Assembly: GCA_902528515.1 (NCBI GenBank)
Contig: CABZTD010000006.1
Coordinates: 1-64,000, forward strand
Length of the DNA: 64,000 bases
Reading direction: 5' to 3'
Source of the DNA: K189A clade bacterium
Lineage (GTDB): Bacteria > Pseudomonadota > Gammaproteobacteria > Pseudomonadales > Azotimanducaceae
Part shown: one piece after another, positions 52,906-64,000 of the stretch
Numbering within the stretch: the stretch's first letter is position 1
How the letters are laid out: every line of letters begins with the position of its first letter
The notes under the pieces: model-generated
Databases searched by the model: none
Seen by the model: the letters and a program-made list of their open reading frames with translations, nothing else
What the model was told of the DNA's origin: nothing
Translations under genes and position numbers: made by a program

Positions 52906-53820
52906 ATGAAAGAAATAACCATTGCGACACGCGAGAGCGCACTCGCCCTGTGGCAAGCAAACTTCATTCGCGACCGACTGATTGAGGCACACCCTGGCCT
53001 GACCGTACATCTTCTCGGTATGACCACTCAAGGGGATCGCTGGCTCAATGCCCCACTGAAAGAAATTGGCGGCAAGGGCTTGTTCATCAAAGAACTTGAA
53101 GCTGCAATGATGGAGGGGCATGCGGATCTTGCTGTTCATTCCGTCAAAGACCTGCCAGTACAACTACCTAATGGGTTCAGTCTGCCCCTGATTGGGTACA
53201 GAGCCGATGTCCGTGATGTCTTGCTCGGTCACCCCCATGGATTGGCCGCCTTACCGCAAAATGCAAAGGTCGGATCCTCCAGTCCACGTCGTCAGGCGCA
53301 GCTTCTTGCAATGCGCCCTGATCTACGCATAGAAAGTATTCGGGGCAATGTCCAAACACGACTGAGCAAGCTCGACAGCGGTGAATTCGACGCCATTGTT
53401 CTGGCTCAAGCAGGCCTGTCGAGACTTGCAATTGAACGTTACGACGCTTGCCCCTTTTCGATTGCAGAGTGTTTGCCAGCACCAGGCCAGGGTGCGCTGG
53501 GAATAGAAATCATCACAGACAGTCCGGTTCGCGCATTGCTGGACAAGCTCTCAGATTCGAGAGTGTCGCGCTGCGTCGAGGCTGAGCGCGGTATTAGCGC
53601 AGTTCTTGGCGCCGACTGTGCGCTTCCAGTAGCGGCCCATGGCCTGTTAGATGCAAACGGCGACATCCATTTGCGCGCATTGGTCGCTGAAGTCGATGGC
53701 TCTCGCATAATTCGTGCGGAGGCGAAAGGTGTCGAGCCCGCCCAAGTGGCTCAGGAAGTGGTCGAGCAACTACTCGCTCAGGGTGCCAATGTTATTTTGG
53801 CGAATGCTCGACACTTGTGA
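52906..53820 (+). CDS. hemC: Hydroxymethylbilane synthase (porphobilinogen deaminase)
   Basis: This 304-residue enzyme joins four porphobilinogens into hydroxymethylbilane. It has GGKGLFIKELEAAM, the catalytic aspartate in HSVKDLPVQL, the arginine-rich VGSSSPRRQAQLLAMRPDLR, RGNVQTRL and APGQGALGIE. The dipyrromethane-binding cysteine is in LGADCALPVAAH, where most homologues read GGC. The ATG lies 7 bases after the algR remnant's stop, so the promoter may lie within the remnant. Confidence 0.97.
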   Translation: MKEITIATRESALALWQANFIRDRLIEAHPGLTVHLLGMTTQGDRWLNAPLKEIGGKGLFIKELEAAMMEGHADLAVHSVKDLPVQLPNGFSLPLIGYRADVRDVLLGHPHGLAALPQNAKVGSSSPRRQAQLLAMRPDLRIESIRGNVQTRLSKLDSGEFDAIVLAQAGLSRLAIERYDACPFSIAECLPAPGQGALGIEIITDSPVRALLDKLSDSRVSRCVEAERGISAVLGADCALPVAAHGLLDANGDIHLRALVAEVDGSRIIRAEAKGVEPAQVAQEVVEQLLAQGANVILANARHL

Positions 53821-53829
53821 GCAGGTAAA

Positions 53830-54537
53830 ATGACGCACTGGGTAACCTATAGCGAGCCGAGTGCTAACCGACTGACGGCGCTTCTTCGGCAGCTTGGCCA
53901 ATCTGCGATCTGCGAGAGTGTGACGAAAATCGAGCCAATGAGGCCCAAGGATCCGTTTCCCGAAGAGAAGCCTGAGCTGATCATTGTCCTTTCTCAGCAC
54001 GCCGCAGCGGCCTATTTGGATCATTACTTCAAACCCTCCCACGAAGGTATTAGTGCTCTTGCAATCGGCAAGACCACAGCTGCCAAGCTCATCGAGCATG
54101 GCGCACTGGAGGTTTCTACTCCTCGCGTGGCTAATTCGGAAGGTCTTCTAGCAATGCCGCAAGTTCAGGCGCTATATCCTTCGCAACGGGTCTGGCTGCT
54201 AACCGGTGAAGGCGGGCGTGATTTGGTGGCCAATACGCTGGCAGACCGCTGCGATTTGCAGCGCCTCAGCCTATACCGCCGGGAAAAAAGGCGCGTGAAC
54301 CTGCCAGCTGGGTTTAAACCGAAGGCCATCTGGGTTGGCTCCGTCCATGGACTGCAACAAGTTGACGAGGCGATAGAGCCGTTGAAAATCTGCCGTCAAA
54401 GGACAATGCTTGTGGCTGCTTCAGAACGCGTTGCTGACTATGCCTGCGAACGCGATTGGACCAAGGTTTTGATATGCGAAGCCTCAGATGCCGAGGCCGT
54501 CAAAGATGCTTGCGCGAGGATAGATCATGACCAATAA
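53830..54537 (+). CDS. hemD: Uroporphyrinogen-III synthase
   Basis: This 235-residue two-domain enzyme closes and inverts ring D of hydroxymethylbilane. The sequence is divergent, as usual for HemD. Supporting segments are LIIVLSQHAAAAYLDHYF, AIGKTTAAKLIEHGA, WLLTGEGGRDLVANTLADRC and LYRREKRRV. Position between hemC and hemX makes the call secure. It overlaps hemX by 11 bases. Confidence 0.92.
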   Translation: MTHWVTYSEPSANRLTALLRQLGQSAICESVTKIEPMRPKDPFPEEKPELIIVLSQHAAAAYLDHYFKPSHEGISALAIGKTTAAKLIEHGALEVSTPRVANSEGLLAMPQVQALYPSQRVWLLTGEGGRDLVANTLADRCDLQRLSLYRREKRRVNLPAGFKPKAIWVGSVHGLQQVDEAIEPLKICRQRTMLVAASERVADYACERDWTKVLICEASDAEAVKDACARIDHDQ

Positions 54538-55606
54538 GCCCTTTTCTGATAAGGCGAGCGAGACCGATGAGTCAAGCAAAGTAATTGGGCCTCGTGGAAA
54601 CTGGACGGCACGAATCTCACTATTTGTTGCGACAATCGCGTTGGGTGCAGCGATTTTCTTGGGCTATCAGCTGATCTACCTTCAGCCGATCGAGCGCCAA
54701 GCGGAGCAGACGCAGGCGGCCCTATCTAGCTTCGAACAGCAGATTTTGCAGGAGCTGGATACCGCCATCACCATGACCGAACGTTCGGTAATGGAGCTTA
54801 GCGAAGAGCTAAAGACACAAAATTTGAGTGTTCAAGAAAACCTGCGTGACGCTGTGATGGAAAGCTTGGCTATGGCTGAGACGAACAGACCGACGACACC
54901 TAGGCAGTGGCGCTTATCCGAGGCGGCCTTTCTGCTGCGCATGGCCAATTATTGGCTCCAGTTCGAAGGTGAGGTGCAGGTTGCTCTTAAGACCCTACAG
55001 CGTGCAGATAAAGTGTTGCAAGCCGTGCAAAACTCTCTCACGCAGGATGAATACGATTTGCTGCCGGTGCGCTCGGCGCTCGCACAGGAAATCCTGACAT
55101 TGCAGCAAATGAAGCCCCTGGATATACAGGGTATCTTTCTGCGCTTGCAGGCCTTGGCAGAGAGCGTGCCCGCGGTTGGAAAGGCGCTGCAGCTCGATAC
55201 GACGCCAAGGCGCCCTGAAACTTCAGCGCCCCCCAAACCGTTTGCAGCTATCGTACAGGAACTGGAAAAATTTGTTCGCATTACGGATCTGTCCGATCTC
55301 GCCGGCGAATCGAGTGCTATCGCGGCAAGCACCCTTGGCCCTGGCGATGTTTTAACCTCGCGACGGAAAGTAATTGCAGCGCTTGAGCGAGCCCAAATCG
55401 CTGCATTACGGCGCCAGGGTGATGCCTATCGAGCAAGTATAACCGATGCGGTCAAGGCCGCCAGGCGTTTGGCATCGCCATCAGATCCTCAGTTGCAGCA
55501 GTATTTGGAGCTTTTATCGGCGATGCGTGACGAGCCGCTGACTGCATCTGTGCCGAAAATCTCCGGATCGCTCGGCGAGCTGACGCGGTTGATGGAATCT
55601 TACTGA
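54527..55606 (+). CDS. hemX: HemX-like membrane protein
   Basis: This 359-residue protein has one membrane helix near residues 28-50 (ISLFVATIALGAAIFLGYQL), then a long coiled-coil stretch (ERQAEQTQAALSSFEQQIL). An alpha-helical domain follows, with RQWRLSEAAFLLRMANYWLQ. HemX-family proteins sit in hem operons and are annotated as methyltransferase-like, although no SAM site is visible here. Its exact role is not established. The stop overlaps the hemY start (TGATG). Confidence 0.88.
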   Translation: MTNKPFSDKASETDESSKVIGPRGNWTARISLFVATIALGAAIFLGYQLIYLQPIERQAEQTQAALSSFEQQILQELDTAITMTERSVMELSEELKTQNLSVQENLRDAVMESLAMAETNRPTTPRQWRLSEAAFLLRMANYWLQFEGEVQVALKTLQRADKVLQAVQNSLTQDEYDLLPVRSALAQEILTLQQMKPLDIQGIFLRLQALAESVPAVGKALQLDTTPRRPETSAPPKPFAAIVQELEKFVRITDLSDLAGESSAIAASTLGPGDVLTSRRKVIAALERAQIAALRRQGDAYRASITDAVKAARRLASPSDPQLQQYLELLSAMRDEPLTASVPKISGSLGELTRLMESY

Positions 55607-56805
55607 TGAAGTGGATTTGGGTTCTCAGCACCATCATCCTGGGCGCTTTGGTGGGGGCCACTTTGCTCCATGACCCCGGTTATGTGCTGATACGTGTCGG
55701 CGACTTGGTATTTGAAAGCAGTATCGCCGCCGGCGTCATAATCATGACGATCCTAGCGTCCGCGGTGTCGTTTTTTTACGCTGGTATCCGCCAAGTGCTG
55801 TTGAGCGCAGGTCTCTTGACAAAATGGCGATCGGATCGCCAACACAGTAGGGCTAGCCATAGCTGGCAACGAGGTGTGATGGCCTTTGCCAGAGGAGATT
55901 GGCGGGGGGCTGCAATGGCACTCGAAAGCGCCCCCATTCCTAGTGATCGACTACTTGAATCCTTATTGCTGCGGGCGTGGCATTTTGTGCGGATAGGCGA
56001 TCGCAGCGCAATGCTACAGCTGCTGGAGAGCACTAAGGCGAACCACCCAGAGTACAGTGCGGCACTCGAATTAGGCGCCGCTCGATGGCAGATACAGGAT
56101 GGCGTTTTTGAAGGTGCAAATGATCGTCTGGCCGAACTGCCTGGCTCGATAGAACAGGCTGGGCTTTTGCTCTGGAGCCACATTCAAAATGCAGACTGGT
56201 CAGCGGTAAGTGCCCATTGGCCCATGGCAGAAAAGCAAGGTGTTTTAAAGGCTGAAACCTTTCGAGGGCAAATGGCTCTGCTGAGAGCTGGCAAGGCCAT
56301 GGCAGACTCAATAGATGCAGCACAGCAGGGCGAGCCTGCTTGGCAAATTGGTCTGAAAGGGTTGCCAAAACAGTGGCAGTCAGATGCCGCCACGGTCCAG
56401 CTATTTGCAAGCATGCTGTTAAACAGTAATCACCCCCAGGCCGCCAGAGGACTTTTGCAGCAGGTACTGAGTAAGCAATGGCAGCCAGCGCTTGTGAGAG
56501 CCTATGGTGAGATCAGCGCTGGTGCTCGTCTCGAAACGGCAATTGAGCAGCTCCACAGCTGGTTGAAAAAGAAACCGCAAGACCCTGAGTTGCTGCTCGC
56601 GCTAGGAAGGTTGCTGCGCGTGAGTGGTCAGCATACTCAATCACAAAAGTGCCTAGTAACAGCTGCAAAAACGATTTCCAGTGGGAGCGACGCAACGGCG
56701 GAATCCGTCGAAGCCAATGAGCTGAGGGGTCTAGTGACGCTGGAACTGGGGAGGCTTAACCTTGCTAGTGCACGTTCGGCTGCGACTAGCGGCGCATCGA
56801 GTTAA
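55606..56805 (+). CDS. hemY: HemY-like inner-membrane protein with TPR repeats
   Basis: This 399-residue protein has two N-terminal helices ([20 protein letters not shown] and [18 protein letters not shown]). A tetratricopeptide-like region follows, including [20 protein letters not shown] and [12 protein letters not shown]. It is the HemY of hemCDXY operons, unrelated to the Bacillus protoporphyrinogen oxidase of that name. A role in later heme steps is suspected. Its 3' end overlaps rho, on the opposite strand, by 20 bases. Confidence 0.87.
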   Translation: MKWIWVLSTIILGALVGATLLHDPGYVLIRVGDLVFESSIAAGVIIMTILASAVSFFYAGIRQVLLSAGLLTKWRSDRQHSRASHSWQRGVMAFARGDWRGAAMALESAPIPSDRLLESLLLRAWHFVRIGDRSAMLQLLESTKANHPEYSAALELGAARWQIQDGVFEGANDRLAELPGSIEQAGLLLWSHIQNADWSAVSAHWPMAEKQGVLKAETFRGQMALLRAGKAMADSIDAAQQGEPAWQIGLKGLPKQWQSDAATVQLFASMLLNSNHPQAARGLLQQVLSKQWQPALVRAYGEISAGARLETAIEQLHSWLKKKPQDPELLLALGRLLRVSGQHTQSQKCLVTAAKTISSGSDATAESVEANELRGLVTLELGRLNLASARSAATSGASS

Positions 56806-58048
56806 AAAATTCGTCGTTAGTTTTGGTGTCTTTAAGTTTATCGAGGATAAATTCGATCGCCGCGATGTCATCCATATCGTGAAGTAACTTACGGAGAATC
56901 CATACGCGCTGAATTTCTTCCTCGGACATCAGCAGCTCTTCTCGGCGCGTTGCTGATCGACGAATGTTGATGGCTGGATACACCCGCTTCTCAGCGATCT
57001 TTCGTTCCAAATGAAGCTCTTGATTGCCAGTGCCCTTAAACTCCTCGTAAATGACCTCGTCCATTTTAGAGCCCGTATCGACGAGGGCAGTTGCAACAAT
57101 CGTTAGGCTGCCACCCTCCTCAACGTTTCTGGCTGCGCCGAAGAAGCGCTTCGGTCGCTCCAATGCGTGGGCGTCGACACCACCGGTCAGTACCTTGCCA
57201 GATGAGGGCACAATCGTGTTGTAGGCTCGTGCTAAACGGGTAATGGAATCCAACAAAATCACCACGTCTTTTTTGTGTTCAACCAGGCGCTTTGCTTTTT
57301 CAATTACCATCTCGGCTACCTGTACATGGCGTGAGGGTGGTTCGTCAAAGGTGGAAGCTACGACTTCGCCGCGAACAGAGCGCTGCATCTCGGTAACTTC
57401 TTCCGGACGCTCATCAATTAAAAGAACAATTAATACGACTTCATCATTATTAGAGGTAATAGACTGAGCGATATTCTGTAGTACCAGTGTTTTACCGGCT
57501 TTTGGGGGTGATACGACGAGGGCGCGCTGACCTTTGCCGATGGGTGCCACCAGATCTACGATACGTGCGGTCAAGTCTTCTGTGCTGCCGTTTCCTCGTT
57601 CTAACTGAAGCCGCTCATCAGGGAATAGGGGCGTAAGATTTTCAAACAGTACCTTGTGGGTTTTGTTATTTACTTCACTGAAGTTGATCTCATCGACTTT
57701 AAGCAGAGCAAAGTAACGCTCGCCGTCTTTTGGCGGTCTGATTTTTCCAGCGATGCTGTCGCCGGTGCGTAAGTTGAAGCGCCTAACCTGACTCGGAGAT
57801 ACATAGATATCATCGGGTCCCGCAAGGTAAGAGCTGTCTGGAGAGCGCAAAAATCCAAAGCCGTCCTGAAGAATCTCAAGGGTGCCATCGCCGTAAATGT
57901 CCTCGCCGTTTTTGGCCAGTTTGCGAACAATTGCCGCGATTACTTCTTGTTTTCGCGATCGCCCGACATTTTCTAGGCCCATCTCTCGTGCGGTATCGAT
58001 TAGTTCGGTGATCGGTTTGATTTTTAGTTCAGTTAGGTGCATTGCCAT
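56786..58048 (-). CDS. rho: Transcription termination factor Rho
   Basis: This 420-residue hexameric RNA helicase has an N-terminal RNA-binding domain ([40 protein letters not shown]). Its ATPase domain has Walker [15 protein letters not shown], Walker [18 protein letters not shown] and the Q-loop/R-loop region [20 protein letters not shown]. The start could be ATG 58048 or 58042. It lies downstream of trxA in the same direction. Confidence 0.98.
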   Translation of the reverse strand: MAMHLTELKIKPITELIDTAREMGLENVGRSRKQEVIAAIVRKLAKNGEDIYGDGTLEILQDGFGFLRSPDSSYLAGPDDIYVSPSQVRRFNLRTGDSIAGKIRPPKDGERYFALLKVDEINFSEVNNKTHKVLFENLTPLFPDERLQLERGNGSTEDLTARIVDLVAPIGKGQRALVVSPPKAGKTLVLQNIAQSITSNNDEVVLIVLLIDERPEEVTEMQRSVRGEVVASTFDEPPSRHVQVAEMVIEKAKRLVEHKKDVVILLDSITRLARAYNTIVPSSGKVLTGGVDAHALERPKRFFGAARNVEEGGSLTIVATALVDTGSKMDEVIYEEFKGTGNQELHLERKIAEKRVYPAINIRRSATRREELLMSEEEIQRVWILRKLLHDMDDIAAIEFILDKLKDTKTNDEFFNSMRR

Positions 58049-58279
58049 AGGGGATGAGAACCGGTGTTTAGGTATTTGTGCGCCAATAGTTGTAGGCGAT
58101 GTGATTTGAAAAAGAATAGAGCGTAGCTCGGTCCGGGCGTGGATCCCGGCTCCTCTCCAGAGCCAACCAGATTTAGTGTAGTAGTTTCGCGCCTTGGGTC
58201 AAGACACAATAGGCAATAAAATTACTCGCGACAGGATCAAAAAGAGCATAGAGCAGAGGGTCTATACTCTAGACTTATT
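58049..58279 (-). promoter_or_regulatory. rho leader region
   Basis: These 230 bases between trxA and rho contain no gene. rho messages in E. coli have long leaders involved in autogenous attenuation, so the length is suggestive. A short CCGGG/CCCGG stem near 58130-58150 is the only structure I noticed. Confidence 0.35.
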
Positions 58280-58606
58280 CTAAATATTGCTGTCGAGGAA
58301 TGCCTGCAGCTGGGATTTGCTTAATGCGCCAACCTTGGTGGCCTCCACTTCGCCGTTTTTGAACAGCATAAGGGTTGGGATGCCGCGAATGCCATATTTG
58401 GGTGGCGTTCCCTGATTTGCATCGATATCCAACTTGCAGATTTTAAGGCGATCAGAGTATTCGTCCGCAATTTCGTCGAGAATAGGAGCGATCATTTTGC
58501 AAGGGCCACACCATTCCGCCCAATAATCGACTAATACCGGCTTATCGGCGCTCAGCACGTCGGCTTCGAAGCCGTCATCGCTTGTGTACACGATGTTTTC
58601 GCTCAT
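58280..58606 (-). CDS. trxA: Thioredoxin
   Basis: This 108-residue disulfide reductase has the active site [16 protein letters not shown] and the cis-proline [14 protein letters not shown]. It begins [21 protein letters not shown] 58606 follows a TGGAGAA ribosome-binding site; the frame extends upstream into hemB but that part is not thioredoxin. It lies between hemB and rho, as in Pseudomonas. Confidence 0.97.
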   Translation of the reverse strand: MSENIVYTSDDGFEADVLSADKPVLVDYWAEWCGPCKMIAPILDEIADEYSDRLKICKLDIDANQGTPPKYGIRGIPTLMLFKNGEVEATKVGALSKSQLQAFLDSNI

Positions 58607-58704
58607 GAAAGTTCTCCAGATTTGATCTTTTGACTTAAAAAATTGTAGCACCGTTATTTGCTGGCTGTCCTGCAATTGTGAACCGCCTAGAGATTGACCG
58701 ATGC

Positions 58705-61627
<2,923 letters not shown>

Positions 61628-61691
61628 GGGCTAAAACGCCACGATTTCGAAATAAAGATAGATCACCCCGACAGAGCAAGATGCATGCCGT

Positions 61692-62459
61692 CTAGGTGCG
61701 CTCCGTGGCGGCATCGCCAATGCCTTTTTCTGTGCGACTTTTTGAGTGTGATGCTGCCAAGGGAATGCCGGGCAGGCGCTCTGATTTGGCCTGACGCGAT
61801 TTTTCATCGATCCAGCAGATAAGCGTGCGCCAGGCTTTATATTCTTTGCGAGCGGCTCGATTGCTCTTCAACTCAACGATTCCCTTCCCCCTGTCACCTG
61901 CTTCGGCGTAAATGGGAGACTCGCGAAACTCTGAGACTGCCGGTACGTCTAGACATCTCAAAAAGTGCTGCAGGTGTTGCTGACCTGCGAGGTTGGTACT
62001 GATGCGATTTCCTACCACCGCGATGGGTTTCGGTGCATTCCGCCAGACCCGGTGTGTCATCAGTTGGGTGACAAAATTTTTCCCAGCTTGAATGTCCCAA
62101 GTCGAGGATAGCATTGGCACGACGATGACATCACACAGCTTTAGTAACGCTTCAAACTCGGTTCGTAGCATCGGTTGAGTAGAAATGCCGGGTCCAGAGT
62201 CGAAAATACACGTGTCGTAGCGAGCCATGATACCTGGGTCGATTTTTGCGGGATCTGGGCGGTGATAAAGCTCTATACTCGGAAGGTCTAAATCGCGTGC
62301 GCCGGCCCATTGCCGCGCGCTGGCCTGCCGATCGCAGTCAAAAAGCGCAACGCTTTTGCCGCCATTTGCATAGGCTACGGCAAGGTTTGTTGCTACCGTC
62401 GTTTTGCCGCAGCCGCCCTTACTGTTTACCACCAAAATGTTGGCGACTGAATGTGTCAT
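61692..62459 (-). CDS. Orphan ParA/MinD-like ATPase
   Basis: This 255-residue ATPase has the deviant Walker A NSKGGCGKTTVATNLAVAYA, the A' segment VALFDCDRQASARQWAGARD, and CIFDSGPGISTQ as the Walker B-like segment. A basic helix (RKEYKAWRTLICWIDEKSRQ) lies near the C-terminus. No parB, minC or plasmid gene is nearby, so it is an orphan. ATG 62459 follows GGAAG. Cargo is unknown. Confidence 0.85.
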   Translation of the reverse strand: MTHSVANILVVNSKGGCGKTTVATNLAVAYANGGKSVALFDCDRQASARQWAGARDLDLPSIELYHRPDPAKIDPGIMARYDTCIFDSGPGISTQPMLRTEFEALLKLCDVIVVPMLSSTWDIQAGKNFVTQLMTHRVWRNAPKPIAVVGNRISTNLAGQQHLQHFLRCLDVPAVSEFRESPIYAEAGDRGKGIVELKSNRAARKEYKAWRTLICWIDEKSRQAKSERLPGIPLAASHSKSRTEKGIGDAATERT

Positions 62460-62602
62460 AGCACTTCCCAAACCACTGCCAAGCTAAAGATCTCAGCATC
62501 ACTCAAAAAGGGCCAAGGAATATAGCAGCGTCGACCCCAGCGAGACCAGCTGTAGTTTTAACACGCACTCGCTAACGCACACTTGCGGTACGGGTGATCT
62601 GC

Positions 62603-63091
62603 CTAGCGAAGCCCCAGACGTAACTGCATGACACTGCCAGCAAAAATAATGATGAAACCCAACAAGGCCCATCCGGCGATGCTCATCAATGGGATCACGT
62701 CGTAAACAGCGGCACAATCGCCTGTCCCTGATGTCATTGCGGTTAAGAGCTCTGCCAAGGGGAAGGCGTCGATCATGTAGGCCAGGTCGGGCCCGCAGCT
62801 CGGTACCTGATCTGGTGGCAGACTTTGTAACCATAGCTGGCGAATCGCAAAACCGCCGCCGATCATTGCGCATAGTGCGCTGAGTAGTGGGTAGATACCC
62901 CATCTTGGATTGTGCGTTAGGCCAATTATTGTCACGATCCCAGCGAGGGCAAACCAGACGCGCTGCATCATACATAGCGGACAAGGTGCCAACCCTAAAG
63001 CAAACTCCACCACCAAGCCGATATATAAAAAGCTACCCGCGCCTAGGCAGACGAGAGCTCCCCACTGTTCCGGTTTTTGCATGTTTAGCAT
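62603..63091 (-). CDS. dsbB: Disulfide bond formation protein DsbB
   Basis: This 162-residue four-helix membrane protein re-oxidises DsbA using quinone. The first periplasmic pair is in GLAPCPLCMMQRVWFALAG, and the second is formed by the cysteines in VPSCGPDLAYM and GTGDCAAVYD. ATG 63091 overlaps the upstream stop by one base (TGATG). An in-frame extension to 63139 lies inside the upstream gene and is not used. The DsbA partner is at 22728. Confidence 0.93.
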   Translation of the reverse strand: MLNMQKPEQWGALVCLGAGSFLYIGLVVEFALGLAPCPLCMMQRVWFALAGIVTIIGLTHNPRWGIYPLLSALCAMIGGGFAIRQLWLQSLPPDQVPSCGPDLAYMIDAFPLAELLTAMTSGTGDCAAVYDVIPLMSIAGWALLGFIIIFAGSVMQLRLGLR

Positions 63092-64000
63092 CAGACATTC
63101 ACCACAATCTTGCCAACAGCGCGCCTTTGCGACAGACAATTCAACGCATCTACATAGTCGTCTAACCCATACTCCCCACCGACCAGGGCTTTTAGATTGC
63201 CGCTATTGAACATGTCAATAATTTCGACGAAGTTTTGTTGGTTCTCTGCAGGAAAGCGACCAGAGAACGCACCGTAAAAGACGCCAACGACCTGGCAGCT
63301 TTTTAGCAAAATCAAATTGGTCGGAACCTTGGGAATGTCGCCGCCAACAAAACCCACAATGAGCACCCGCCCGCCCCAGTTAATGCAGCGCATACATTGA
63401 TCAAACATCGGACCGCCGACCGGATCGTATATGACGTCCACACCCTTACCCTCTGTCAGGGTTTTCACTTTTTCCTTCAGCTCACCATCGCTGTAATCAA
63501 TCAGGTCATCTGCACCTGCTTGCTGGGCAATCCGCAACTTTTCTGGGCTTGAAGCCGCGGCAATAACGCGCGCCCCCATGGCTTTGCCGAGCTCTACCGC
63601 TGCCAGCCCTACCCCGCCGGCCGCCCCTAGCACTAACAATGTCTCCCCCGCTTGGAGATTGGCGCGTTGTTTGAGGGCGTAGTACGAGGTGCCATAGGTG
63701 GTACTAATACCCGAAGCCTGGGCAAACCCCATACTTTGAGGCTTGGCGCGCAAAGATTTGGCAGATACACAAATATGCTCTGCCATGGCGCCGTGACCGC
63801 AGGCTCCGAACACTTCATCGCCCAACTGCCAGTTTTCTACGTCATCGGCAACCTCGCTGACGACCCCAGCAAACTCTCCACCGGGTGTAAATGGAAAGGG
63901 CGGCAATGATTGATACTTGCCCTCGATCATAAGCACATCAGGAAAATTCAGCGCACATGCACGGATCTTGACAATGACATGCCCCGGTAGAAGCTGAGGT
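63091..64000 (-). CDS. NADPH:quinone oxidoreductase family protein, 5' end outside the window
   Basis: This zinc-free medium-chain dehydrogenase is read from the right edge (VKIRACALNFPDVLMIEGKY) to its stop at 63091. It has PGGEFAGVVSEV, GDEVFGACGHGAMAEH, the cofactor loop LVLGAAGGVGLAAVELGKAM and DVIYDPVGGPMFDQCMR. The first residues are missing because the gene continues beyond 64000. Its stop overlaps the dsbB start. The substrate is unknown. Confidence 0.9.
   Translation of the reverse strand, partial: PQLLPGHVIVKIRACALNFPDVLMIEGKYQSLPPFPFTPGGEFAGVVSEVADDVENWQLGDEVFGACGHGAMAEHICVSAKSLRAKPQSMGFAQASGISTTYGTSYYALKQRANLQAGETLLVLGAAGGVGLAAVELGKAMGARVIAAASSPEKLRIAQQAGADDLIDYSDGELKEKVKTLTEGKGVDVIYDPVGGPMFDQCMRCINWGGRVLIVGFVGGDIPKVPTNLILLKSCQVVGVFYGAFSGRFPAENQQNFVEIIDMFNSGNLKALVGGEYGLDDYVDALNCLSQRRAVGKIVVNV

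Overview
This window looks like the chromosome of a gammaproteobacterium related to Pseudomonas and the marine Cellvibrionales-type lineages. That placement is inferred from gene order only. Several blocks follow Pseudomonas order closely: trkA-rsmB-fmt-def with dprA, tsaC and aroE on the other side; coxB-coxA-ctaG-coxC, DUF2909, SURF1, an SCO-like protein, ctaA-ctaB-sco; DUF2782/polA/engB/cytochrome c4/dsbA; ubiK/glnK-amtB; lysA-dapF-DUF484-xerC-HAD; argH/(algR)-hemC-hemD-hemX-hemY; and rho-trxA-hemB. I see no rRNA, tRNA, CRISPR array, phage or insertion sequence. Coding density is high and most operons are tightly packed, with ATGA, GTGA or TGATG overlaps.

Layout. 1-3064 (minus): trkA, rsmB, fmt and def. 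3065-4058: a gap holding an eroded dprA. 4059-6422 (plus): purE, tsaC, aroE and a zinc-ribbon-like protein. 6944-15555: a caa3-type cytochrome c oxidase with its copper and heme A/O assembly genes. 15626-17889: egtB-egtD for ergothioneine. 17893-25120: DUF2782, polA, engB, cytochrome c4, dsbA, arfB, an unknown gene and tesB. 25143-34240: an accessory stretch of oxidoreductases, hydrolases, membrane proteins and a second diheme cytochrome. 34268-39765: alr, an SDR, a class III aminotransferase, an isovaleryl-CoA dehydrogenase-like enzyme and a cupredoxin. 40233-44985: a nitrogen block with a TorF-like outer-membrane protein, ubiK, glnK and two amtB copies. 45130-52489: thrC, then yigB, xerC, DUF484, dapF, lysA and argH. 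52566-52898: an eroded algR. 52906-56805: hemC, hemD, hemX, hemY. 56786-64000: rho, trxA, hemB, an ABC-F ATPase, a ParA-like ATPase, dsbB and a quinone oxidoreductase cut by the window edge.

How the genes work together. Heme and electron transport dominate. hemB, hemC and hemD make uroporphyrinogen III. ctaB and ctaA convert heme b to heme O and heme A. SURF1, CtaG and Sco mature the oxidase, and two cytochrome c4-like proteins may feed it. DsbA and DsbB form a periplasmic disulfide pathway. GlnK and the two AmtB proteins form an ammonium uptake module.

Most notable observations. (1) Two regulatory or competence genes survive only as readable remnants at their ancestral positions: dprA, with three internal stops and a frameshift, and the LytTR domain of algR, with two stops and a one-base deletion. 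(2) A near-consensus sigma-54 promoter lies upstream of the TorF-like gene, with two candidate NtrC sites, and another lies upstream of glnK, suggesting a nitrogen-controlled outer-membrane protein. (3) A pseudoazurin-like cupredoxin carries an N-terminal segment resembling that of cytochrome c5. (4) An SCO-like protein in the oxidase cluster has proline where the copper-binding histidine should be. I found no evidence for a wholly new multi-gene system.
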